A stretch of DNA of 37,071 nt, from positions 1 to 37,071 of the forward strand of contig MZNV01002437.1 in NCBI GenBank assembly GCA_002081555.1. Reading direction: 5' to 3'. How positions within the stretch are numbered: the stretch's first letter is position 1; each line of letters starts with the position of its first letter. Source of the stretch: Protostelium mycophagum. Its lineage: Eukaryota; Evosea; Variosea; Protosteliida; Protosteliaceae. Shown here in pieces: positions 23,401-32,760 of the stretch. The position numbers and the translations under genes were made by a program. The notes beneath the pieces were generated by a model. That model made no database searches. It saw nothing but the letters and a program-made list of their open reading frames with translations, and was not told where the DNA came from.

Positions 23401-26400
23401 GTCAAGCGTGACCAGCCTGGTGAGCTGGCCGATCTGCCCAGGAATGACTGCCGTGATATTGTTGTTTGACAAATCCAGTGCCTGAGGTGTTTCAGTCAAA
23501 GAGATTGAATTCAGTGATTTGTACCTGCAACTGTTCCAAAGAACTGATGAAGGAGAGATCTTTTGAATTGAACTTATTATGACCCAAGTTGAGCACCGTC
23601 AGCATCTGTAGCGATCCCAGAAAGATAGGGATGTCCATGACCAATCTGTTATGCGACAAATCTAGAACTTCGAGTCGCGACAGCTGACTGATAGCTGCTG
23701 AGATACCTCCGACGAGTAGGTTTTTGGACAGGCTCAATCTTTTCAGTGATGGTGTTCTACAACATGTCAGAAATGCAACCAAATCTTCAACTCTCAGGGT
23801 CATACTGTTGGTTTTCACGTTAATCTTCAGCTTACGATGAGGGATAAATAGCAACCAAGTTATCCATTGATCAAAATGAATACCTTGTGAGAGAGAAAAG
23901 GGAGAGTACTGCGCCTCCCAATTTATTCGAACTTATATAGCACTCCGTCATATAAGGCCACGAGACTTGAATGTCAGGTATCTATGATGCGTTATTAAAC
24001 GGATGACAGATCAGTGTCACATCACCTGAGAGTCCACAAACAGATTGTTCGTGGCATTGAAAAAAATGATAGAGGGGGGGAGCTGCCAGAAGATCTTGTT
24101 GTGGAATTGGTTGTTTGATATGTCAAGATATGTCAAAAATGTGTGGGAAGGCGCGATGTACTGTGCATCAAACAATGCTCCAGAAAAGGAATTATGGGAC
24201 AAGTCAAGCTGTGACCATTCAGAGATGAGGACTCTGGTGCTTCACACAATAACATGCCAATTCATTCATTCTGTAACACAACATCCAGATGATGCTGAAA
24301 ATATGCTTACCGTTTTCAGTTTCCTCAGACCCAGGAGAAATTCCACATCTCCCGAAAACTGGTTATGGCTGATATCCATATCCTCCATCGAATCACCAGT
24401 CAGTAGCGGGAACATACCAGTCAGGTTATTGTTGTCGAGGAACAGCTTCTTGACTACAATGCGTCAGTATGTCACGCAAGATTGCGACTATCCAGGAGAT
24501 TTCTCACGTGCGCTACAATCACTGATACTGCTGGGAAGGGATCCGGAGAACATGTTGTCGTTGAGGGCGAGTTCTGTTAGTCTTTTGTTTAAGGAAAAGT
24601 CTGGAATATCCCCTGTAAAATTGTTCATGCTCAGCCTGACATTCTGAAGACTCTGCATCCTTGTGAAGACGTTTGGAACCTGTGAGATGTCAGGAAAGGA
24701 TGTCTTGATGTAAAGTATGATGTCTCACCTCCCCTGACAATAAGTTTTGTGACAAATCCAACACTTGCAGATTTGTAAGATTTGCAAAACTGGATGATAT
24801 ATTCCCTTGCAGGGAGTTTCCTACTAATTTCAGACTCCGCATGCTGATTGGCACATCAGGAATGCTTCCGCCCAAATCATTATAGCTCAATGATAATTCC
24901 ATGATCTATTATCAATGTCAGATGTCTATGCGGACACAATGTCACTCACGCTCGTAGATATATCTGGTATGACGCCTGTCAGGTAGTTCCCAGAATAGTC
25001 AATCGAAGCCAGAACGGATTCCGAAGAGTTGGGTAATACGACAGGTCCAGACAAAAAGTTATTGCTCACATCTGAATTGGTCAATTCTTTTCAAACACGA
25101 TGAGTTACATACCGAGAGAACTGAGCCTGGGAAGATTGACCAGACTCACTGGTATCTACAACGCGTTAATATTTTCAATTCATCGCAGCTCACCTCTCCC
25201 GTCAGGTAATTACTGCCAAAGTGTGCCTTTGTTAGTTGAGTCAAACCTTCCAAGTTTGGGAGGCTACCGAAGAAGAGGTTGTTGTCCAACGAGAGTTTAG
25301 TGAGTAAGGTAAGAGTGGAGAGATCTGGTATTGGGCCATCCAGCTGATTACCGGACAAAACTATCTGGATAAAGTGAGTTACAGCACAAATAGTTGAACT
25401 TGCCTCCCGGAGGGATGTGAGGTTGCGTAAATCTGGAAGTGGTCCAGAGAGAAGGTTACTCCAGAGCCATATCTACAACGAATCAGCTTTCGTTCCAGAT
25501 GAAACATTAGACTCACATATTGCAAATTGACGCAAAGCCCAATGTCGGACGGTATCGGACCATCCATCGTGGAGATATACGCGGAAAAATAATACAATTG
25601 TTTTAAATTTGACATCGACTTCGGCAATGACTTTACAGATGAAGAACCGACATCAAACCACTGTAATGAAACAGCGTCATTTAAGGAGTCGGGGATGGGA
25701 CCTGCAGTAACGTTATAGTCTGCCGAAAGACACGTGATGACGTCACCTGACAAAAAAGTATGGTGGGCCTCGTACCGATTCAAACGGGTCATGTTGTGAA
25801 ATTCGAAGAGCCCCCCAAATAAACTGAAATAAATCAAAACTCATGAATAAACCTCAAAGAAACTTTACGATGTCGCCGAGGCCATAAAAATCTCAAGCCC
25901 GATGGCACCAGAGAAGTCTGGCATTTCTCCAGAAAGGAATCGATTGTTGAAGATGCGAAAGTCCCTCAACGAGGGACTCCACAGGCTTACTCGCGAAGTT
26001 AGCACTCCGTCTAATTTATTATTTTCTAAGAAGAAGAAACGTATCGGTAAGTCCCCGAAGCTGTCTGGCACCTGAGAAGAGGTCAGCAAGAGAGGATCCT
26101 TTTTGACCTATAGAGCAGGTGTCCAACGAAATTACAAACCCCGCCGGTCAATTGGTTGTTTGCAAAACCGCAACCCCAAAGTTTGGGCATGCCTCGCGCC
26201 ATCACATCGGTGAGGCTGCCGGTGATTGCGTTGTGTCCTAAGTTGAGCGCAGTGATCTCAGAAAAGTTCCAGGCTGAGGGCCAGTTTGGCAGGAAGCCAC
26301 GAAGATTATTCCCGGGGAGTCTCAACCCTAAAACCCTTTCTGGAGGATGTCGGTGATTGCTCAACTCAAGTGGTGTCTGAAAAGCGCTCACCATTCGCAT

Positions 26401-26656
26401 CGCAGGTCACTCCATCGTATGTACAGTAATTATTCGAAAAGTTCCATCTGGCATTCGCGATCCAAATGGGTCCTGTCAGGATCAGATGTCGAATGAACAT
26501 TAGAGACATTAGTGCACTCAGCAGGATAATCCTCCAGAAGAACCCACCGCTTAATTCGTAGAACAGCTCCTTCAGAGCTTCGTGCTCATGTTGTACGTTG
26601 GCTGCGGAGGCAAGAGTGCAGAGGGCCAGAAGATACAGATACACGAGACACCGCAT
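20404..26656 (-). CDS. LRR receptor tyrosine kinase (single-pass)
   Basis: Cell-surface receptor kinase read on the minus strand in many exons. Order: signal peptide MRCLVYLYLLALCTLASA; an LRR N-cap; roughly 20 plant-type LRRs (L..L.LS.N.L.G.IP repeats) from 26300 down to 22740; a cysteine-containing juxtamembrane module of unknown fold (RSRLSVFNIRSG ... VIVDLIVGPAPPG); a membrane helix at 22230-22156; then a complete kinase domain. Kinase motifs: glycine loop GSGAYG, VAVK (Lys at 21916-21918), helix-C EMSILRLL, hinge EFCEGGSL, HRDLAARN (Asp at 21213-21215), DFG (21112-21120), WMAPE and PEERPTF. HRDLAARN together with PLKWMAPE is the tyrosine-kinase signature, not the serine/threonine form of plant LRR kinases. 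A Ser/Pro-rich tail ends at 20404. Met 26686 is an alternative start. Exon joins in the LRR part were not all resolved. Confidence 0.88.
22156..22230 (-). other. Transmembrane helix of the LRR receptor kinase
   Basis: Encodes about 25 hydrophobic residues (ISLIVGLAVGLTVFLAVILL...) followed by a basic stop-transfer YKRRAER. This fixes the orientation: LRRs outside, kinase inside. Confidence 0.9.
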
Positions 26657-27587
26657 CGCTTTTGAAATGGTTGTGTTCACACTCAAAACTGTTTCTGGGG
26701 AATGTCATTGGGTGTCAAACAACTATATTAAAACATCAGTATCCCCGAGGACAACTGGATATTATGTCAGTTTGATTGGTATGTTTGACGTGTGGCCATT
26801 GGTTTTGTGGAAGAAATGTCAAAAATGGTTACACCAAAAATATTTTTTTGAAAAAAATCAGCAAACTGTGTTTCTGTTTGCATTTCAACCTGGTCTCAGA
26901 TGTTTGTGCCCGCGGTAAGAAACGTGATAAGACACATTCAGGTATTTAAATCCGTGTCCGCGGGGAAATACACTACCACAATCTTTTATTTGAATTGTGT
27001 CCCAGACTTCCAGGGGTCAGATGACGCAATTTCACCAGCCTGGCGCAATTATATTTAAAGCTGTACGGTTTTTTTCAACACAGCTTACAGCTGATGTATT
27101 TCAGGCAAGGCTCAGGACTATAATACACCATAAATAATTTGACAATGTGGACTCCACACCAACATCGCAAAAAGGCATCAAGAATGCGACCAGTCCTTGA
27201 AGAAAATGAGCACTTTTAAGAACCACTTCAGAGCAAACCGTTTCTTCTTACAAGAAAAAGCACAAAGCGCACCCACCTAAAGAGAAGATGATGAAGATCA
27301 CTAAAGAAGTTTGAAAGACAAGAAGCCATCCAAGATTTCGCCACGGACTCTGGCAACAAGGATCTTATCCAGTCCACCCAGCTTAAGAGATTCTTGAAAA
27401 CAGTTGGAAAGACTTGATCATGGGATCATTGAGAATTGTAGATGGTTGGACATCTGATACTTATTTTCCAATATTTCAGATCCTAAACGCGTGATAATAT
27501 GAGGAGGGTTCTTCCTCTCTGCACAAAGACGATAAATATAAATAAAAGGCCTTATCATTCTAGAGGTACAGCGATCGATTGTGTTGA
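26657..27587. other. Intergenic region between divergent genes, with broken coding-like stretch
   Basis: Serves as 5' region for both the LRR receptor kinase (minus) and the exonuclease (plus). From about 27140 to 27420 the plus strand has basic, protein-like frames (MWTPHQHRKKASRM..., KKHKAHPPKEKMMKITKEV, and a final frame ending LKRFLKTVGKT) that are broken by stops and shifts. It could be a decayed small basic gene or unresolved exons; no family recognised. Confidence 0.35.
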
Positions 27588-29029
27588 ATGTTTTTGAGAA
27601 GTTTAGGTTTTAGTTTTGAGAAGAAGCCAATTAATCGTTTAGACATTGTTTCTGATAGATTCATCAGTGATGATCAAGTGAAGTATCACATCTCAGTGCC
27701 ACCCAAATCTGATTACAATCCTTCAGGTGGGCCAATTGTTCCCTTCCAAGAGCTGCACAATTGAGAGAAGTTTGACGACACAAACGATCTCTGTATGTTT
27801 TCCCACAGCAACAGAACTGTGGGAGGCAATCACAGCTCATTTAGACAAACATCGTTCCTTGATCACTCAGAAGAAGAATTCCGGTTTCGATATTGGTATC
27901 ACCTCAATACAAGCCAAAGCCAAACTTAGAGAGCGTAATCTCTCTCCCAAATTCACAATGAGCTTCGACGATTTCAAAAATGTAGAGACGAGACAATTTA
28001 AAGGAAGCATTACAGTCATAGACACAGACAAAGATGATTCAGTGCGAAAAGCGATAGAAGATCTCCTCGGTGGAAAATTGGAGGACATCACAGACCAGAA
28101 TCCTGCAGTACTAGTAAACCTTCTCATAGTGCATCATCCATACGATGATTAAAGCGAACAAAGGGATTGGACTTGGAATGGAAACCCACCCAGAATTACA
28201 TTCATGCAAAACCATCTCTTCTCCAGCTTGCCAGCAGCAAAAAGGCCGTCTTATTTAGACTATTTCCACTCAGTACTGAAATTGATATATTAAAAACGTC
28301 TATGCCAATAAACCTGGCGCAGCTGCTGCGCCACCCACACATAAAAAAAGTCGGTGTCGCACTAGATGGAGACGTCTCAAAAATACAACAACATTACCAG
28401 ATCAAAGTGAGCCGTTGTAATATGACATGTTTACGTCATGTCAATCTGACATGTTCAGACAGAAAATGTGGAGGATCTGTCAGATCATCCAGTCGTGAAG
28501 AGATGTCAGAGGAGAAGTTTAGAGTTTTTATCTGCTCTATTTTTAGGATTTAAGCCGGATAAAACCGAACAAATGTCAAACTGGGAGGCAGAAAGATTAT
28601 CTCCGTCACAGATTATATATGCAGGTATTTATTTCTGTTGTTAATAACTCCTCTTACACGAGCACATAAGACTGCTTCTAGGAAGTGCGGATGCAAATGT
28701 TTATCTCAAGTGTTATTTCATATTGTTAAAAAATTGTGTAGATCATCCATTTTGTAAAATCGGTAAAATTATATTGTTTGACGTTGTTAACAGCCACGGA
28801 TGCGTACTGCAGCTTGGAGATCTACAACCAATTACAGAAGGTGATATCGTCCACATCTCAACACAAACTAAACATCTAGGTGCCCTACAAGACGTGGTTC
28901 GAGAGGCTGACAGAGATGGGCTACACCTCCACAGAAGCCCCAAAGAACAACACGACCACCACGAAAAACAAACTCACCAAGTTTTTGATCGGGAAGAGAT
29001 TCGTCGGCCCTGACGGCCGGAAAATATAA
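27588..29029 (+). CDS. 3'-5' exonuclease domain protein (DEDDy, WRN/RNase D-like)
   Basis: Removes nucleotides from 3' ends of DNA or RNA. Exons 27588-27726, 27809-28128, 28164-28406, 28459-28624, 28794-28840 and 28880-29029 give 354 aa. Residues 1-150 match nothing I know. The nuclease domain follows: motif I GLDLEWKP (D-x-E), motif II VGVALDGDVSKI, VEDL, SNWEAERLSPSQI, and motif III YAATDAY (Y-x3-D), so the DEDDy set is complete. The 35-nt intron 28129-28163 is essential: reading through it ends at TAA 28150-28152 and would falsely split the gene in two, just before motif I. A short Thr/Lys-rich C-terminal tail ends 28 bp before the cyclin frame. Whether the substrate is DNA or RNA cannot be told. 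Confidence 0.85.
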
Positions 29030-29057
29030 AGCGGTTATTCAATTCTTTAGTAGTTGG

Positions 29058-29828
29058 ATGCGATCTCCGCAATCGACTTGGCGAGGGGTAGAACGACGAA
29101 CGGTTCCTTGTCTACAAGATGCTGTGATATCTCGGGGCACGAATCTGTGGTGTAGAACTTGTGAAAACCGCACCATCATGATCGATTGGATGGGCGAGGT
29201 GTCCGTCAAATTCGGACTTTTGAGCGAGACCTTGTTCCTCTCTGTGAACATCACCGACCGTTTCCTCCAACAGAAGGCCGTAGCACGCTCCAGGTTCCAA
29301 CTTGTCGGCATCGCCGCCATGTTGATCGCCTCCAAGTTTGAAGAGATCTACACGCCCAAAGTCGATGAATTTATCTACATCACCGCCAACGCCTTCACCC
29401 GTGAGGACCTCTTGAAGATGGAGAAGATGATCCTGATGACTTTGGATTTCAACCTCAACGTCCCCTCCCCCCTCCACTTTGTCCGTCGCTTCTCCAAGGC
29501 AGCCCAGTCTGACTCACTCGTCCACACTTTGAGCAAGTACATCACCGAGCTTTCCCTCTTAGAATACGACCTCTTGGAGTACACTCCCTCTGTCATCGCC
29601 GCCTCTGCCGTTTTCATCGCGAGGTCGATGACCAGGTCTGAACCCGTCTGGAGCGACACCGTCGAGCACTACTCTGAATACACTGTACAACAGATTATGC
29701 CCTGCGTGCACACTCTCAACGAGCTTTTGATGAAGCAGACCGCCGGCTACCCGTACAGAGCAATATTTAGGAAATATTCCTCGTCCAAGCTGTTGTCCGT
29801 CGCTTGCATCCCCCCAGTGCAGTTATAA
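29058..29828 (+). CDS. Cyclin B copy, intronless and 5'-truncated
   Basis: A single 256-codon frame carries nearly all of a B-type cyclin's two cyclin folds: RTIMIDWMGEVSVKF from about 29169, SKFEEIYTPKVDEF (the MRAIL/KxxEE-type CDK-binding regions) and a C-terminal fold ending in LLSVACIPPVQL. B cyclins bind CDK1 and drive mitosis. The N-terminal half is missing: no destruction box and no start of cyclin fold 1. The first 37 residues (MRSPQSTWRG...) do not resemble cyclin. There are no introns, unlike all neighbours, and third positions are much richer in C. This fits a processed retrocopy that lost its 5' end, or a gene with unusual expression. The frame is intact, so it may be recent or still used. 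Confidence 0.75.
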   Translation: MRSPQSTWRGVERRTVPCLQDAVISRGTNLWCRTCENRTIMIDWMGEVSVKFGLLSETLFLSVNITDRFLQQKAVARSRFQLVGIAAMLIASKFEEIYTPKVDEFIYITANAFTREDLLKMEKMILMTLDFNLNVPSPLHFVRRFSKAAQSDSLVHTLSKYITELSLLEYDLLEYTPSVIAASAVFIARSMTRSEPVWSDTVEHYSEYTVQQIMPCVHTLNELLMKQTAGYPYRAIFRKYSSSKLLSVACIPPVQL

Positions 29829-30228
29829 ATTTAACTGGAAATTGTCAATTATTTAATTCTTATATCATTTTATAAAGATTCTGATTCTTCTTGCTGTCTG
29901 TAGTTATTTATTTCACCTGTTTATGTCTTGTAAATGAAAAGCTTATATAATATGCCGTTGATAGTGCTCCTGCATTAAGTTGGCTTTTTTAACTTGTTAT
30001 GTATTTTTGGTGCTGCCTCTTAAATTCGTCACAGTTGTTTTCCTTTCTCTTTTGCCTGACAATAAAAGAAGAAAAAGTATCAGATGGCTTGGTGTAATGA
30101 CAACAACTACAACGATGTAGATGATGTACCTCCGAACTTAAGCGGATTCCGCGAACCCGATCTATTTATCCGATCGGCTGAATGAGTTTATCCGGTTCAC
30201 AACAGCATACAAGCAAATCCTTCAAGAA
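29829..30228. other. Intergenic region with a possible 5' exon
   Basis: AT-rich downstream of the cyclin frame, with AATAAAAG at about 30061. A short frame from ATG 30084 (MAWCNDNNYNDVDDVPP...) runs 33 codons to a stop at 30182-30184. It is protein-like and could be a first exon of the next gene, but I found no splice arrangement that joins in frame. Confidence 0.35.
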
Positions 30229-30910
30229 ATGGCAACACCGAGTCAATACAACAAGAGTCTCACTTGTGCGGCGATGTGGCTCTCATCACCAATATTCTTC
30301 CATTTTGCACTCCAATTGCCAGATACAGCACCATATGGAACGATCGCAAAGGGCCTCTTTTTCACAGAAAGTATCGGACAATTCTTCATCGCCCTTGCCT
30401 CGATTTTAGAAAAAGGAAATGAGATGAGATATCTGGAGCACAATATCTGGGGTTTTATCGCTTGGGTGAGAACCTTTCAACCTAACAGGAGATAACTTGT
30501 TAGGTTCTATTTGCTGGCACTTCCAGCTGTAGAATGGTTTTGGGTTCAATCAACTTTTTGGGATACACCCCGAATGACGCCGTACTTTATACCCTCATCT
30601 TAACTGCGACAATCTCCACCATCTTTTGGATGTTGAGGAAGAAGTACAGATGGTCTGTCATGGCAGCAGTACACCTTTTTCCTTCAGTTGCGTTCTTTGG
30701 CCTCGCTCTCTTCTGTTCGTTCCTACGCACAGGTGACGTCCTCACCCTCATCTCTCGCTCATCTGATCAGGAATGATGCAAGACGTCTTCGCATGCTTGA
30801 CCGTCTTTCTCTACCTCTCTCTCTTCTTTGTTCCTTATGGACCGACTTTTGTGAAGGAGTTACTCAACATCGTGTCTTGGTATTTCCTGTCATTCAATAT
30901 CATGCAGTAA
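30229..30910 (+). CDS. Small multipass membrane protein
   Basis: Exons 30229-30465, 30504-30732 and 30771-30910, with two 38-nt introns, give 201 aa. About six hydrophobic segments alternate with short polar loops (e.g. WLSSPIFFHFALQL, LYTLILTATISTIFWML, VAFFGLALFCSFL, VFLYLSLFFVPYG). The spacing and the segment E-K-G-N-E before helix 3 loosely recall the GPR1/FUN34/YaaH acetate-transporter family, but the NPAPLGL signature is absent, so this is only a suggestion. The stop TAA abuts and shares a base with AATAAA (30910-30915). An upstream exon from 30084 is possible. Confidence 0.65.
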
Positions 30911-31407
30911 ATAAATTCTATTCATCACCATCTATATTTGTACAGAGCCATGATGTTATTGTGCATTATTGAGCTACTTCATATTTCGTTCGAAAACCAG
31001 ATAATGGTAGGTGGAGATGACCAGAATGTATAATTCTTACGATCTTCCGGTGAGTTGTAAAGCTAATTTTTTCCGTAAACAAACGTGTGTTCTTACCGCA
31101 AGTGGGAATTTGAGCAGCCACGCAATAATGGGTCCGAATGCAGATGTATGTCTTCAAGTGTATAAAATATTTTAGATCTCCTGTACAAGAGAATCTTGTG
31201 TATCAACCTCTTTGACGTTACCTTTGAATCAGAGAGTATTAATACCCATAAGTATCTGCCTCATTTTTGATGGATTTTCCAAATTTCTAGTCAAATAAAA
31301 GAATCGAGATATTTATAAAATTTATTTTATCTAGCGAAGTATAATTCGCAGCAAACTGATCCTCTGTGTACCAAAATTTGACTGAACAGAAGGATTTTTG
31401 GAAATCT
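30911..31407. other. Intergenic region between the membrane protein and tRNA-Phe
   Basis: Near 31020-31160 both strands offer a plausible small exon pair: plus donor at CCG|GTGAGT (31050), minus donor at GCG|GTAAGA. Neither reads as a known protein. The rest shows nothing beyond AT-rich sequence. Confidence 0.3.
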
Positions 31408-31426
31408 GAAAAAATAAAAATAAAAA
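31408..31426 (-). terminator. RNA polymerase III terminator of tRNA-Phe
   Basis: Downstream of the tRNA on the minus strand are three runs of four to five T residues separated by single A residues, as expected for Pol III termination. Confidence 0.7.
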
Positions 31427-31439
31427 TGATTTGCACTTG

Positions 31440-31512
31440 TGCCACAAACGTGGATCGAACACGTGACCTTTAGATCTTCAGTCTAACGCTCTCCCAACTG
31501 AGCTATTGCGGC
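31440..31512 (-). tRNA. tRNA-Phe (anticodon GAA), no intron
   Basis: On the minus strand a 73-nt cloverleaf is complete: acceptor GCCGCAA pairing with TTGTGGC (one G-T), discriminator A, A-box TAGCTCAGTTGG, anticodon arm TTAGA-CTGAAGA-TCTAA with anticodon GAA, and B-box GTTCGATCC. CCA is not encoded, as usual in eukaryotes. Confidence 0.95.
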
Positions 31513-31791
31513 AGTTTGTAAATCGGCAGATGTCATTTGTCAGAAATTGTCTCGCCAAACAAAACTGTTGCGAGCCTCTTTGTGCGCCAAGTGTGGCCGA
31601 TTCTGAACGAGTTTGATTGGTCCAGCAAACTCAGGTCGAGATTTACGGGTTGACCGTCTTGATGGGGGAAAACTGTGCTGGAGGTGGTCTGCTGATCTGA
31701 AAATATTCAGCAGGGCTCGAGAGATCAAGACTTTACCCTTACCGCAAGTGATCGTTCGAAGGGATTGACTTGGAGTTCCAAAATGAAGAAT

Positions 31792-32632
31792 GAGATTTGA
31801 GTATCAATCGGGATTCTCGATTAGTGAGCGCTATGGTGGCCCAATGTTGTCAAGTAAACCTTCAGAACGGTAAAGACTTGGTTTGATGGCCAGGGAGTTG
31901 ACTTCCGTATCTTATGGCTTGACGGATGCACATACACAGCGCCTGACTTGAATTCAAAAAATAAACTAAGACAAGATCGGGATCTTCCTCAGGAGTTCCA
32001 TGTTTGGATCATATGTTGAGTCTCCCGGATCATATGAGTTTCCTATGTGTGTGTGGAGAACTATAATCATTACTTTCAGAAGGCAGCAGACCTTGAGAAG
32101 TATGAATCGGATCCCATTTGGAGTCGGCTGATCTATATTAGCGGTTGGTAATCTGTGATATTCTAGCCGTTACGAAAAAGTGGCGGGAAAAATTTCAGAT
32201 TGAACTTTTCGTCACCAAAAATCCCAATCTGATGTTTCATATGAGTACTTTCTTCTGCTCACTTCTCGTTGGACTTGTTGCTGCCGACTTTTCAGCATTC
32301 TGAACTGATAAATCTGAGAGAGGTGGCCGATTTATGTCTTAATACTGCGGACATTGCAACCGGTTCATCGATGATAACTTGTCTTGCTCGTTCTCTCCCT
32401 GAGAAAAGCAAAATCTAAGGCATAATCACCGTAGATTCTGGCACAGTCACAGATTCTCAGAATTCTAGCAAGTTTTTAGAATCGCTGCGATTGGGATGGA
32501 GTTGCCTGCTCGGCTGAACTGACTAAAGATTTTGTGGTGTCTCCACATATTATGCTTGTAAATCACCCAGAGGGAGAGTATTGCTTATCAGATCATGCAG
32601 GCTATCGGGAATGTTTGGATACCGGTATTTAG
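31792..32632 (+). CDS. Unidentified multi-exon gene, only partly resolved
   Basis: Several plus-strand blocks bordered by GT/AG sites read as protein: FEYQSGFSISERYGGPMLSS near 31800, an exon starting KAADLEKYESDPIWSRLIYI after CTTTCAG (about 32082), a hydrophobic MSTFFCSLLVGLVAADFSAF near 32241, LREVADLCLNTADIATGSS near 32312, and a clean last exon 32480-32632 after TTTTTAG (NRCDWDGVACSAELTK ... CLSDHAGY ... stop TAG). The terminal LSDHAG and the early GGPMLSS faintly resemble endonuclease/exonuclease/phosphatase-fold enzymes, but the GDxN core was not found. I could not join all blocks in one frame; a partly decayed gene is possible. Confidence 0.35.
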
Positions 32633-32760
32633 AGACTGCGAAATTAAATAAACGAGGTTAAGGACAGTTATTGTTAAAAAGTTGTTTATCATTGTTGTTC
32701 TGCTCTGCCCGCCTTTTTTGTCTTTTCAAAACAAACAAAACAAAGTTCGCGCCAACAGAC

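Noticed and set aside
23117-24647. Long plus-strand frames across 23117-24647
   Set aside because: They are antisense to LRR exons; the minus strand carries the repeated LRR pattern.
28129-28163. Stop TAA at 28150-28152 separating a 160-aa protein from a nuclease gene
   Set aside because: It lies in a 35-nt intron; splicing places LVNLLI directly before the motif I GLDLEWKP, in frame.
29112-29659. Minus-strand frames opposite the cyclin copy
   Set aside because: Acidic/Ser-rich antisense shadows of the GC-richer cyclin frame.
31440-31512. CACGTGACC in the tRNA as one of the intron palindromes
   Set aside because: It is part of the variable and T-arm of tRNA-Phe, explained by the tRNA structure.
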